DNA of 64,000 nucleotides from positions 44,061,319 through 44,125,318 of the forward strand of contig CM069457.1 of NCBI GenBank assembly GCA_035610835.1, in the 5' to 3' direction. The translations under genes and the position numbers were made by a program. The first letter of the stretch is position 1; each line of letters opens with the position of its first letter. Under the pieces are notes generated by a model. That model searched no databases, was not told where the DNA came from, and was given only the letters and a program-made list of their open reading frames with translations. Below, in pieces: positions 46,814 to 58,990 of the stretch. This DNA is from Ophiura sarsii (taxonomy: Eukaryota; Echinodermata; Ophiuroidea; Amphilepidida; Ophiuridae).

Positions 46814-48332
46814 TTTGTAGGACTACTTGGAAACGAAACATTTGGAGACTTGTACATGGAAATACAAATTTAAATAAAGGTATCCATCATTCTTGCTTCA
46901 GCTGGAATTGTACTCAATTAAATTGTGTGGTGTGATAAACTATACATTGATTGGTCATAACATAGCACTGTTTAATAGAAAGCAAAAGTCTCCCCTTTCT
47001 TAAATCCTTCCCCACCCCCATCAATCAATGTTAGGCTTCTGATAACATGACTCGGATCAACATTGACTCCGGGGGAGAGGGGCTGGTTTTTTCTGTAATT
47101 AGGACAAAGTGTGCCAACCTTTTTGTCCTTGATTGTAGTCCTCGCCATTAGTTGGTATCAAACATAGATAAATGTTGATTCTAGCGTAATGTGTGCTGAG
47201 CCTTGTATCCTTTGTTCGATCATTGTATGCGTTGTGTTTTATTTTTATTTTTTTATTAGACTACTCTGTATACCAAGTTTTTGTTCTCTAGTTTAATTTC
47301 ATTTTTGCCGAGACGCCGAAGCGTCGCGGCACATTAGAGACGAGATTTCTCAGTATTCAGTTTGCTGAGCACCAATGTCGAAGTTTTAGATTGGACGTAA
47401 CAGCGTAAATATCAAAGCTGTTATCGGTTTTGGCTAATGAAAAGGATTGTATCAACATGTGTTTGGCTAATTTGTTCCAAGACATTCATAGATAAGCGTT
47501 TCTAATTGAACGAGTCAATAGGACATCCAAGCCCATTCTAGCGTTCAACCAATGCTAATGTTTGTATAAGATTTTATGAGTCGCGCCTCATGGGGCTGAT
47601 GGTATATTATTTATATTAGATTGCCGTCGTTCTATTGAAAACAGTGGTTAAGAATTATAAATAATTTGTATCGCATACAAAGAATATGTATACACAATAC
47701 ATAAACGATAATCGAAAGACGGCATTGTTATTTCAGTACGTAAGAGCTCCTAACGTGGTATAACGGCAAGTGATTGGATGCCAGTATCCTTGGTAACAGT
47801 TCCAGGACACCTTTGGTATTCATTTTATTTCATGATGAAAATATACACTGGGTGCACAGAGCAGCTTGAGCTTCACAACCCGCCCTATTTATAACATGGG
47901 CTGGTCCGGAGCAATTCTGTTATACCCTTCACAGAGGTATTCATAGTGCATGATTTTTAAGAACGACGCATACTACCGATGTTGGTGTGTATAGGGTATA
48001 ACAGAATTATGCCGGCTGGTCCTATTAAAATCAACATGCCCACAAGTTTTACTGTGTGTATGCATGTACGTGTAATCTGAATGTGGCCCCCATTTGTTCA
48101 CCCGCCGCCCGATTTCATGTCTTGATAACTGGATAGATTTTGTGCCTATATAAATTTGCAAACCTACGTGGGCCGATATTGTAATTTTTGTTAATTTTTA
48201 CTCATTGGTGAGTGTCGATCGGGAACGCCCGGGATTAGAATAATGAGATTAGAACAATCACTCCGTGTGAAAGATACAAATTAATGTGGTCATGATCCAA
48301 ACATAAGAGAAGAGGCGACTTTTAATTAGAAT
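46814..48332. other. Intron F-G, no exon seen
   Basis: Non-coding. A segment at 46990-47090 carries GATCAATGTTGA-like and CCCCACCCCCAT motifs similar to the interior of the TA MITEs at 38037 and 51630, so it may be a decayed relative. Confidence 0.45.
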
Positions 48333-48902
48333 ATACTTTCTTTATTTTGGAACAAGTGGTCACAACCTAATTTATCAACCCATCTTGATTGAATGGGACT
48401 ACGTATTTAATCATTTTACCTATATCATGTACTTTAACTTTGTTTATTCATCAACATTGTTGATATAATCAACGGTAAAATACCAACATACATGTAAATA
48501 ATTCACAGTCATTTGAGGGGGGTAAATCTAGAATATTTTTAAAATAATTAAAACATTTGGAATCCTTAATTTTTATATGAACGTCAACAGCATACTAACA
48601 TAATTACTTTAACGTTACCCTTTGGCGGATACTATCTTTATTTTGGAACAAGTGGTCACAACCTAATTTATCACTACCCATCGTGATTGAATGGGACTGC
48701 GTATTTAATCATTTTACCTTTATCATGTACTTTGTTTGTTCATCAACATTGTTGATACGGTTAATCAACGGTAAACTACCAACAAACATGTAAATAATTC
48801 ACAGTCATTTGAGGGGGGGGGGGGGGGGGGGGCGTAAATCTAGAATATTTTAAAAATAATTAACACATTTGGAATCCTTCATTTTTATGTTATCCTTTGG
48901 CG
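48333..48902. repeat. Tandem duplication, unit ~296 bp, two copies
   Basis: TTTATTTTGGAACAAGTGGT starts at 48341 and again at 48637 (offset 296), and similarity continues through CATCAACATTGTTGATA, CACAGTCATTTGAGGGG and CATTTGGAATCCTT. Copy 1 has a run of 6 G where copy 2 has 20 G (48813-48832). Copy 2 lacks part of the linker found after copy 1. 48903-51629 has no recognised gene; a solo mariner end GGACACCCTGTA is at about 50073. Confidence 0.9.
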
Positions 48903-51629
48903 TCTCGGCCAGTTTTTCTATCCTTTTTTGGGGATTATTATCAGCGTTTTCATTAGTCCAACAATGCAATACCTAGTAGTTTATGCGAGGGCGCCCTTAC
49001 TTGTCACCATTAACATTCACATGGGCAGTATTATGGAGTTTAAAAGTGAGGGCGCCCTACTTGTCACCGTAGCGTCATACATTCGCCAATATTCGCCATT
49101 TGGAGTTCGTCAGTTCGTTTTAGGTAATGTGGCACCCGCTAAGAGGAACACAAATCCGAAGCGGAAAAAGTAAGCAAGTCAGTAACCATGAGAGCGTCCA
49201 GAAAGGCATCACAATCGATAATCCACAAATCAGCCATCACGTAACAATGTGAGAAGAATCAATCATCGGTGGGGAGAGGCAAGTGTCATAGGCACAGAGC
49301 AGGATAAATTCAAAAGATGGTTAAAGGAGGCAATGGAGATTAGAAGGAGGGGTAGTGAATCGTGCTGAGGGGCTGTGTCACCTTTCACATGTTTTTGATG
49401 AACTATTGCTATATATCTCATATAAAATCACTATTTGCGACTGATACTCTTCATTTATTACGATCCAATCACATACTTTAACATTGCTTGCTCATATGTT
49501 ACGATGGACTTGTCCCGGCGCTTTACGACGAAGTCAAGTTGAATCACGCACCCCAGGCCTGCGGCAAGCCTCGAGCCGTGCGTGGCGCGCTCTGATTGAC
49601 CAACAAGTTATGTTAACATCAAGACATAAATGTAACCTTAGTTGGTCACAATTGTAATATATTATATTCATTAATATTTATACTATTCAGTGCAAGTAAT
49701 TTGCATACAAACAACTTTTTACACTCTAAGATAATTAACGTCAATGTTCACTATCACAAACAATAATTGTAACGTTCATATTATTTCAATCTGGAATTTA
49801 ATAGAATCATCGTGGATAACCTGTTTTCTCTTCACTATCTCTTTTTCACTCTCTCGTTTCCTTCACTTTATTTAGCTCATGATACGCGTCTATTTATGCA
49901 AGTGCAGTTTTACAGTTCGGTTAACTTTCATCTGTACTTTGACAACACATGTGTTATTGTATGTTTGGAACCCAAAGAAATATTCGTTTTCCAAATATGC
50001 ATTTAGTGTTTAATATACTGCGAATTACTTTACCGGGAATATACAACTTCAAAAAGGTATCGATATTTTTGGACACCCTGTACTACTGAGGGAACAGTGG
50101 TAAATTAAGGCAAAAACAAGTGAGTTTGTTACCTCCAAAATCATGAAAATCACATTTTTGGCACTATTTGATCAATAATTCAAAATATAAATCAGATATT
50201 CAAAACAAACAAAAAAAACTCCTAGAGAATTGTATTAAAATGAATTTGGTGAAGTTTTAGCATTTGTTACCAAACCTGAATTTGCTACGAATGCAGCGTA
50301 TTTTGAGCCAAAAAAGGGATACTATACTTTTAGTGTACATCATATTACTAGTTCAAAAGTTGCAGCGATTGAGTGGTAGGGTATGTAAATAGAGCTTCGG
50401 GTTATTTATTTTAATTTTCGTCCCGTCGTATCGAGTACTCGACACGGTCTTGAATAACATGTGTGTGTAGGTTATTATTATACGTTTTCTCATGTAAATA
50501 TATATTTCATAATTCGGTTATATTCATCCAATTTAACAAATATTCCAGGTTTATATCATAAAAATTGTGCGTGTAGATGTAGCCGATTCGGGTGGATGTG
50601 AAATGTATGGGAAATATCCTCTTCGGACTATACCATGATGGGACGGGGCCGGTCGAAGTGTATGGCATATCACTCACATCAATCAATATCGGTTTAATTC
50701 ATTAAAACCAACAAAATAAGTGCGGACTTAATGCTAACTAAGAATCATCCAAACAAATAAATGACTGAACGAATAAATGAAATAGGCGGCACATGCAACG
50801 TTTGTTTTCTGTTATTGTCACAGAGATCGAAATAACGGTTTTATAGTCAATTTGTTTGACATAGTGTCTAGCAAATTAACGAAGGGTTCTGAGGTCACTT
50901 ACAATTTAATGGAGGTACGCGATTCCAGGGTCTTAGGGAGTATTAACGATTTGGTGGGGCGGGCAGGTATGGAAAATATTGAGATGTTTTTAATTAAAAC
51001 ATGAGATGAGGGGTCAGACAGAAATTGGTCAACTAAAGGAGAGATCAAAAGATAATCTTTAATAGGGAATCAAAAAAAAAACAACCCCGTAAACGCGCGA
51101 AATAATCAATTGTGTTGTTGTTTTATTTCAGCTCTATTTCCAACATGGACAAGTATCAATACACACTAAAGCCGGACTTGCCCTGTCTATGCCGGATGAC
51201 ACAGATGTGTGATTTTAAAACAAAACGTATCGGGCCCCGAAACAGTCGCGATATGTGTATCGAGTATAAATGGAACTGTTCCCTAAAGAACGTTACACAA
51301 TTACCTAGCTCCTTTAATCACAGCAGTATCTGTATATAAGGAGACTTTCATATCTTTTATAATATAAGTGAATTCATATTATGTCACATAAACGCGTGGA
51401 CATGTGCCTCTACTATTTATACTACCTTGTCAACAAGTTTCCACTACAATCCCGGAGTAGTTTTTAATTCGCTGACAAAATAGCAACATTTTATAAATCG
51501 CCAAGCCAAACGCATCAAGGTCTCTACGAACGCAGTGGAAACGGGAGAGGACGGGAGAGGGTCATCATGGTCAACCGTGAGCGCAATAAAGAGTTCCGCG
51601 CCTTTTCTCATTCTGCTGCGATCAAGCTA

Positions 51630-51903
51630 CAATGTTAAAAAAATATAGCTCGGAAACACTTTGTAGGTGTAATGTAAAGTGTTCCCCCTTCCCCTGATCA
51701 ATGTTGAATCCCACAATTTACCCATCATTAGCACAGGGCCTCGCAGCATTGATCGGTGGGGAAGGGGGAGTGATATGATGAAGGGTACTTCAGGCTTCCA
51801 GAAACAAGTTTCGATTTTCACGTGTCTCAAATAGCGTGCGTGTTATGGTCCAATAAGCATGGCAATTAGGATCAGTATTCGAACACATTTTTTTCTATGA
51901 TTG
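51630..51903. mobile_element. ~274-bp MITE related to 38037-38296
   Basis: The left end CAATGTTAAAAAAATATAG is preceded by TA. The right end (reverse complement) CAATCATAGAAAAAAATGTG with TTCGAATA matches the 38037 element's end. The interior shares GATCAATGTTGA and AGCATTGATCGGTGGGG type motifs. The right target base pair is TG rather than TA, so the TSD has decayed. Confidence 0.65.
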
Positions 51904-51997
51904 TGTATAAAATCGCTTAAGAAAATCATCTAATTTCAGTTTTCGACCCAGACCTCTGTTATTATGAGCAAATCCAATGAAATTGTGCATGCTTCTC

Positions 51998-53227
51998 GAG
52001 AAGAAGGAGGAAGAGGAGAAGAAGGAGGAAGAGGAGAAGAAGGAGGAAGAGGAGAAGAAGGAGGAAGAGGAGAAGAAGGAGAAAGAGGAGAAGAAGGAGG
52101 AAGAGGAGAAGAAGGAGGAAGAGGAGAAGAAGGAGGAAGAGGAGAAGAAGGAGAAAGAGGAGAAGAAGGAGGAAGAGGAGAAGAAGGAGGAAGAGGAGAA
52201 GAAGGAGGAAGAGGAGAAGAAGGAGGAAGAGGAGAAGAAGGAGGAAGAGGAGAAGAAGGAGGAAGAGGAGAAGAAGGAGGAAGAGGAGAAGAAGGAGGAA
52301 GAGGAGAAGAAGGAGGAAGAGGAGAAGAAGGAGGAAGAGGAGAAGAAGGAGGAAGAGGAGAAGAAGGAGGAAGAGGAGAAGAAGGAGGACGAGGAGAAGA
52401 AGGAGGAAGAGGAGAAGAAGGAGGAAGAGGAGAAGAAGGAGGAAGAGGAGAAGAAGGAGGAAGAGGAGAAGAAGGAGGAAGAGGAGAAGAAGGAGGAAGA
52501 GGAGAAGAAGGAGGAAGAGAAGAAGAAGGAGGAAGAGGAGAAGAAGGAGGAAGAGGAGAAGAAGGAGGAAGAGGAGAAGAAGGAGGAAGAGGAGAAGAAG
52601 GAGGAAGAGGAGAAGAAGGAGGAAGAGGAGAAGAAGAAGGAGGAAGAGGAGAAGAAGGAGGAAGAGGAGAAGCAGGAGGAAGAGGAGAAGAAGGAGGAAG
52701 AGGAGAAGAAGGAGGAAGAGGAGAAGAAGGAGGAAGAGGAGAAGAAGGAGGAAGAGGAGAAGAAAGAGGAAGAGGAGAAGAAGGAGGAAGAGGAGAAGAA
52801 GGAGGAAGAGGAGAAGAAGGAGGAAGAGGAGAAGAAGGAGGAAGAGGAGAAGAAAGAGGAAGAGGAGAAGAAGGAGGACGAGGAGAAGAAGGAGGAAGAG
52901 GAGAAGAAGGAGGAAGAGGAGAAGGAGGAGGAAGAGGAGAAGAAGGAGGAAGAGGAGAAGAAGGAGGAAGAGGAGAAGGAGGAGGAAGAGAAGAAGGAGG
53001 AAGAGAAAAAGAAGAAGGAAGAAGAGGAGAAAAAGGAGGAAGAGGAGAAGAAGGAGGAATAGGAGAAGGAGAAAGAGGAGAAGAAGGAGGAATAGGAGAA
53101 GAAGGAGGAAGAGGAGAAGAAGGAGGAAGAAGAAAGAAGAGGAGAAGAAGAAGGAGGAAGAGGAGAAGAAGAAGGAGGAAGAGGAGAATAAGGAGGAATA
53201 GGAGAAGGGGAAGAGAAGGAGGAAGGG
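51998..53227. repeat. 1.23-kb polypurine minisatellite, 18-bp unit
   Basis: Nearly uninterrupted A/G on the + strand, built from about 65 units of GAGGAGAAGAAGGAGGAA with rare changes (single C at about 52390, 52674 and 52879; T first near 53060). The last ~200 bp are more irregular. All frames on both strands lack stops for this reason; the resulting frames (EEGGRG, KKEEEE, SSSFF or LLLLF repeats) are not genes. Lies in the F-G intron of the - strand gene, as polypyrimidine in the transcript. Confidence 0.97.
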
Positions 53228-53967
53228 TAGGGGCATAGGCGGCGCAAATTGGGGGAAGGGGTACGGGGTCACGTCCTCATAATTTTCATTTGAGGGATGT
53301 TTAAACATTAGAAGTGGGCACGTCACATGCAGTTGACCGAGGTAATTAAGTCGCTTACACGGCCACCCGTGATTTCTAGACCGATCTTGTCTATGGTTTA
53401 GCATAGCGTTAAAATGTATGTAATAAATGTTTTGCTTTGTTGTCAACGGCAAATGACAAAAATACCAATATGACCAGGGCGACCTATACTGGACCTGTTT
53501 CTTTTTTGTTCCAAACTGTTTTTGGGGGATGTTAAAAATGTCTTACTAGACCTTTTAACGAGTTTAACTGACAATGTTTGCGGGCTTAGGGCGTAATATT
53601 ATAAATATTTCATCATTCAAGCTAATCAAGATGGCTTCAGGAACGTTTTTGGACCATTTTAGTTCGAAAAGCCCGCATTTTTTCTACAGGTTTCAACATT
53701 ATAATGGGTCTCGAACCACCCTTAATATTCTAAATATTATGTGGTATGTTAAAAACGTCAAACTGGACCTATAGTGTTAACCTGCAAATGTTTGCGCTAC
53801 GTGGTTCGCGCACATTAGTTTCAATGTTTCAATATTTAAGCTTAACAAGATGGATTCGGGAACGTTTTTTCTGGACCATTTAAGCCCATCTTGGAGGTGG
53901 GGGTTATTCACCTCTTTTTGCTTACAACATCTAAACATCTCCATGTCCTCGGATTGTACAGAGATAC

Positions 53968-55165
53968 TTGACTTACTTGACTTACTTGACTTATGACGGG
54001 TGATATTCCCGAACCACGATGCTTCTCCAAATCTTGCTTTCCAACATAGCTGTCTTGATTTCTTCTACCTGCAATCCTGTGTCACGCTTCAGTATGTCGA
54101 TGTAGGTTAGGGCTGGTCTACCACGCTTTCTCACTCCATGTTTAGGTATCCAATGTATGAGTTTGGAGACCAGCTCATTGGACCCTCTGAAGCAGTGTCC
54201 TGCAAATCTAGATCTACGCTCCCTGATCTTATCCAAAATTTCGGGCATATCCGCGTAAAGGTCTTTATTTGTCACATGCTGTCTCCAGTTGATGTTGAAC
54301 ACAGTGCTAAGCATTCTAGTGTAACATCCGTCCAGCTGTTTACTAAGCTTTGGGGTGACTGTCCATGACTCACATCCATAGAGGAGGACTGATTCTACAG
54401 TAGCTATGAACAGTCTTTCTTTGAGCTTTCTGGATAGTGCTTTGGCCTTCCATAACTGACTGAGTTTGCCACAAGCTCTCCATGCAGCTTTTTTTTTTCT
54501 ATTGATTTTTATTTTTTGAAACTTGCAACACATTAAGACATTTTACAGATACAGAGAGAATACAAAAATACAGAGAAATACAAATGCATATGTCATACGC
54601 TCAAAAAACAAAAATGTATCCCAAAGCGACACATGGTGATATACAATCATAACATGTATCCATATGTGAATAACGGTGGTATACAAACGCTCTAATGCTT
54701 TGCGTGTTTTAATGTCCTTTTCAGTACTGTTCATCCAGGCTCCAAGGTACTTGAAGTCCTCCACTTTGTCAAGGCGCATACCTTCGCTTGTGGTGATGAC
54801 AGGTACTTGCTTCTGGTTGAAGGACATGTACTTTGTCTTTGCAGCATTCATTTTGAGCCCAACTTTACCCACTGAAGTCTCCACTCTGTTAAGTAGTGAT
54901 TGCGCTTGAGACACTTCTTCAGACAATAGTGCAATGTCGTCAGCAAAGTCAAGGTCAGTAACTGTGGTTGGTCCTATTCGTCTGCTGCTTCTTTTTGTTA
55001 AGCGGAATCCTAGCTCTTCTTCTTTGCCATCTATGGCCTCTCTTAGGGCGTAGTCGAGAACAATGACAAAGAGATATGGAGCCAGGGTGTCACCTTGTAC
55101 TCCAGCCAGTATTTCAAATTCCTCAGAGATACTGAGGAGAACTAATGGCGTTCTTCTTTATAGAT
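53968..55165 (-). pseudogene. 5'-truncated non-LTR retrotransposon (LINE) fragment
   Basis: On the - strand from about 55165: LSISEEFEILAGVQGDTLAP, YLFVIVLDYALREAI, then the catalytic FADDIAL (54933-54947), KVGLKMNAAKTKYMSF, EDFKYLGAWMNSTEKDI. These are reverse transcriptase palm and thumb blocks. The ORF's C-terminal part (54486-53991) continues KLSQLWKAKALSRKL, LLYGCESWTVT, LDGCYTRMLSTVFNINW, IRERRSRFAGHCFRG, typical of LINE C-termini. A stop (TAA) marks loss of frame at about 55163. The 3' end runs into AAGTCAAGTA repeats (53968-53993), as in LINEs with microsatellite tails. Clade not assigned. Confidence 0.8.
54489..54696 (-). mobile_element. Retroposed insert with poly(A) tail inside the LINE
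   Basis: The LINE reading frame breaks after TRKA and resumes with AWRACGKLS about 208 bp further on. The insert ends on the - strand with AATAAA (54508-54513) followed about 10 bases later by ten A (54489-54498). Short AAAGC occurs on both sides, a possible target duplication. So a polyadenylated RNA was copied into the LINE. Its source gene is not recognised. Confidence 0.65.
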
Positions 55166-55268
55166 CAAAGTCTTCTTGTATTGGTAAAAGTTGTCGAGCC
55201 ACCCATATTTAATATACATTTTGATGATGAGAGTGCTTCCAATAGGGTCAAACAAAAATTCAGCTTAA

Positions 55269-55804
55269 GTGGGGGGGTCTAGGTTGATTTGCACTAACTT
55301 TGAAAACACATTTTCTCAATGTTGCCGTGGACCTACCGCTCAGTGTTATATATAAAATTAAAGCTTATGTCAAGACGTTTAAACAATTCGTGTTTTTTTA
55401 TCTGGTGGCCATGGTTACCATGCAAGGTCTCTGATTGGCTAAACGCGGGAGCAAACGTAACTCAAAAACAAAAGGTCATATAACCAAGGGATTTGGACCA
55501 AATGTTAAGAATGGCAACTGTATAAAAAAATCCGGATCCATGGTTTCATGCGCACTATACCGATACATCATCTACCCAAGTATGGTGTATATGCAACATT
55601 TCGTTTTTGAGTTACGTTTGCTCCCGTGTTTAGCCAATCAGAGACCTTGCATGGTAACCATGGCAACCAGATCAAAATAACACAGATTTTTGTAAACGTC
55701 TTGACCTAATCTTTAATTTGATATATAAAACTAAGCGGTAGGTTTACGGTAACATTGAGAAAATGTGTTTCCAAATTTGGGTCAAATCAACCTAGACTGC
55801 CCCC
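55269..55804. mobile_element. 536-bp foldback MITE flanked by TTAA
   Basis: The arms are about 210 bp (55269-55475 and 55596-55804) and share GTCTAGGTTGATTTG, AAACACATTTTCTCAATGTT, GCCATGGTTACCATGCAAGG and TCTGATTGGCTAAAC. TTAA lies at 55265-55268 and 55805-55808. It is a TTAA-type non-autonomous element with termini GTGGGGG and GGGGGCA, a different family from 6145 and 27791. It lies 196 bp downstream of exon F's donor in the - strand gene. Confidence 0.8.
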
Positions 55805-55999
55805 TTAAATATACATTTTCCAGCCACCCCTGTATTTCTGATTACTCTCGATGTAAACTATAAACACAACAGTGTTTTAATATACACCTTTCTCACCCGG
55901 TTGCAGATGTCTGAATCAATACCACCTTGTTGCCTTGATTGTAAGTGCACGTAATATAATATACAGAATGATAGATAGGAATTTATATCAATGACTCAC

Positions 56000-56368
56000 C
56001 TGCTTCACTTGTTCTTGGATCTGGATCTATTAACACAATGCTTCCATAGATGTAACCACCTGCACCACTGGATTGTCTTGCTTGAACAGACACACTATAT
56101 GTGGAGTATGGTAACAGATCGGTCAATGTGGCAGAGTGCTGATAAGTTTCACCACTGTATACTTCACGGTTCCAAGTACCCCACTCTGTAGTCTGACTAT
56201 CAAATAATGGATCCTCACTACCCAATCCTGTATCACATTGCCCTCTGTTGATTAGCTGAAACGTCACCTGTAACTCATCATCAAGGTCTCGATCAAAACA
56301 TCTCCATGAAATAGTCAGTTGTGTTGATAATACTTCAGTGGTTAACGAATTAGAAGGTACACATTGCG
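56000..56368 (-). CDS. FN3 exon F (- strand gene), first FN3 module
   Basis: 369 bp, acceptor CAATATACAG, donor GTGAGT, phase 1-1, open. It encodes QCVPSNSLTTEVL, STQLTISWRCFDRDLDDEL, VTFQLINRGQCDTGLGSED, TTEWGTWNREVYSGET, SATLTDLLPYSTYSVSVQAR, GGYIYGSIVLIDPDPR. Longer than other modules because of a C-E insertion. FN3 Trp and Tyr-corner are present; RGQC links it to D and D'. It is the first FN3 exon after the signal-peptide exon found, 6.4 kb downstream of it. Confidence 0.85.
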
Positions 56369-56452
56369 CTGTATATTGGAACAACAAAACATGAGTTATA
56401 TCTGATTATTTGAAAAATAATCGATTGTTGCTATTCATTTATTTGATGTATA

Positions 56453-57823
56453 CGAGGGGCATTCAGTAAATAATGAAAGTGATCATGGTATGGGATGCAT
56501 GAGTGATTCTATTGAGGGATAATGTGATCAATACAAAGTATGAACCTTTGTCTTTCAAACAATACACTTTTGGAATGTTAGATACCTTTGGTTATGTAAT
56601 GTCATTAACATAAACACAATAGGTTTCAGACACTGACTGAAATCTGTCAATTATTTGGCTGGATATGTAATATGTTGAAAATGGGTTGATCGATACATTT
56701 GCGTATATCTCGGCAATGCAAGCATAAAAACAGATAACACTTGGCACATAGTTAGAACACACACTTATCTCCGCTTGACATTATTTTTTAGACCTGAATT
56801 CCTTAACGCAAATAAGAAGGGACCATCTCAAATGCGCTTTTATTTAGCAAAATCCGCAATAATATACCTTTGAAAACAACAAAGGATAAAGAACAATGGA
56901 GGGATTATAATTTAGTAAATTTGTGTGGGATGTAAAGCAATAATAGTGGGGATTTCAGAAGGAGCTGTTCATAAAATTTCCTCAAACCATTGAAATTATG
57001 TGACGATTACTTTAACAATACATATATAGTAGCTCTAAAGATAACAGTAATAAGAGAGGTTGTGGCAGCCATCTTTGATTGATACATTCATGTATATCTT
57101 TATTTTGACTATCACAATATTTAAACACATTGATTTAAGCATTTTTAATTATTTCTGATTAGAATTTGAAGGCACAGTAAGCTTTTATCTGGTAAATTTC
57201 TTGATTTTAGCCATTTGTGGCCCTGTTCAAAATGATCTGCCGTCTGCGCATGCGCACATTTTCTGCAGGTTTCATGCGAATAAGTTCAGAAAATTAGTTA
57301 ACTATCACATGGAATCTCCCAAACTGGTTAATTGCTTGGATTTTTCATAAATTGTTTGATTTTCCGCAATATTAGTGATTCGCTGACTGGGCATTTTTCA
57401 ATGAAAATTGGCTATTTGAAATACTGATATTTTTGTATACTTTTTATTCGATTGCCTCTCCTTAATTTTTACTCATATACTACATACATCAAATTACACA
57501 GGGATTTAAGTAATTGTCTTTTTATCATACTTACGTGAAAAAAAATGGGATTTACCTGCTTCTGGTGTCATGTTATGCAATTTTCTTATCACATGTTTCA
57601 TACGGATAATTCAAATTTCCCGCCAAATAACTGATTAAGTAGTGTCCCAAGTGTACTTACTTTGAGACAATGCTATGACGTCATAGTTCACACTTATAAA
57701 TCCAAAACTGTACTGTTTGAAAGATAAAGGTTCATACTTTGTATTGATCACATTATCCCTTCAATAGAATCACTCATGCATCCCATACCATGATCACTTT
57801 CATTATTTACTGAATGCCCCTCG
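56453..57823. mobile_element. 1.37-kb mariner-type element, no transposase
   Basis: The ends CGAGGGGCATTCAGTAAATA at both termini (inverted) are flanked by TA (56451-56452 and 57824-57825). The arms match for about 120 bp, including ATGAAAGTGATCATGGTATG and GTTCATACTTTGTATTGATC. TACGAGGG(G/T)CATTC ends are well known from mariner elements. The interior has no transposase-like frame, so it is a deletion derivative. It lies 83 bp upstream of the exon F acceptor. Confidence 0.8.
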
Positions 57824-58859
57824 TATGTAGCAAATATTCATGGAAACGTAAATGACATAAAAGGAGACATTAATTATTACTAAAATAACAAACAAACTCA
57901 AGTGCCGAAAAAATAAGTTAACACCGCCATTTTCAAAATCCCCAGGGGGTGATATGTTCTCCATGTTTAACTGGGTGATACAATCCTATAACAAAGAAGA
58001 TTTTAAAGACACCACTAACAATGCATTGCGTTTTTGCAGATTGCCCTAATTCCGGTATCCAATTTGTCATGGTTGCCATGGCTTCGTAGCGTGTACATCG
58101 TTGGAGCTCTTAGGTTCTAGTTTACATCAATGAATAAATTCGTTATCAGTGTTCCTTTTTTTTTCTTTTCTAAAACTTAGGAGCTCGACAAATGCATCGT
58201 GTGAAAAAAACCCTTTAGTTGGCTGGCATTTGCGCAATGCATACTTCTTTGATACTATAATCATAATAATAAGCCTTGATGGAATCTACACAATGAGCAA
58301 ATTGCCACTTTTCACTCGACCGATTCACTAAATTTGTGTGTGATAATATATTGGGCAATGTTGCAGAGTGTCAATACGTAAGATATGTGTCGGGACTCGG
58401 GATCACCATCATCTTGACCATGTTGTCTGTTCCATGTGCCCTATTGTATAGTATTAAAGGGACATTAAGTGGTGTTGAACATTTTAAATGTTTAAAAATT
58501 TACGTCAGAATTCAAGATGAACATTAAACATTGCCATTATTGTTGTTTCTACTAACAAAAACACAGCAATACTTAAAACAATATCATCGCTATTTATTGA
58601 AAAACGCCCTCTATGCAAATATGGTTCGCGTTATGTATCACGCGTACTGCAGGGGGATACTGCCGGACGTAAAATGCTCGTCGCGGCTGTACGAGCATTT
58701 TTGAATCGACGTTTTCTTGTACAAAGAGGGCTGATTTTTCTTAATCCTTATAGGTGTAAGTTCATACATGTAATACAATTATAAAAATATACTAATCCCA
58801 GTTTTTATCATAATTGAGGGCGCAGTCTCCAACACATCTCTTAGTGCCCCTTTAATGGC

Positions 58860-58990
58860 ATGAGGTGGATCCTGACTAACATAGTATATTGTCATCTGTT
58901 GATAAGTCGATAAGTTACATGAGAACTCAGCTAGGTCGAAACACCAACATGTAATAGTCAGTGTTGATGAGACCTGAGTGTCATTTTTCA
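58860..58990 (-). pseudogene. Relic of an F-type FN3 exon
   Basis: The - strand reading TQVSSTLTITCWCFDLAEF aligns with STQLTISWRCFDRDLDDEL of exon F, and the nucleotides ATCAACACTGACTATTACAT correspond. After CNLSTYQQMTIYYVS similarity is lost, with no Tyr-corner and no donor in phase. It lies between the signal-peptide exon and F. Likely a decayed duplicate, but it could be a divergent used exon. Confidence 0.4.

Noticed and set aside
51895..53452. Very long open frames (up to ~496 codons) on both strands with EEGGRG, KKEEEE, SSSFF and LLLLF repeats
   Set aside because: They are the translation of an A/G-only tandem repeat in every frame. No splice context, no non-repeat domain.
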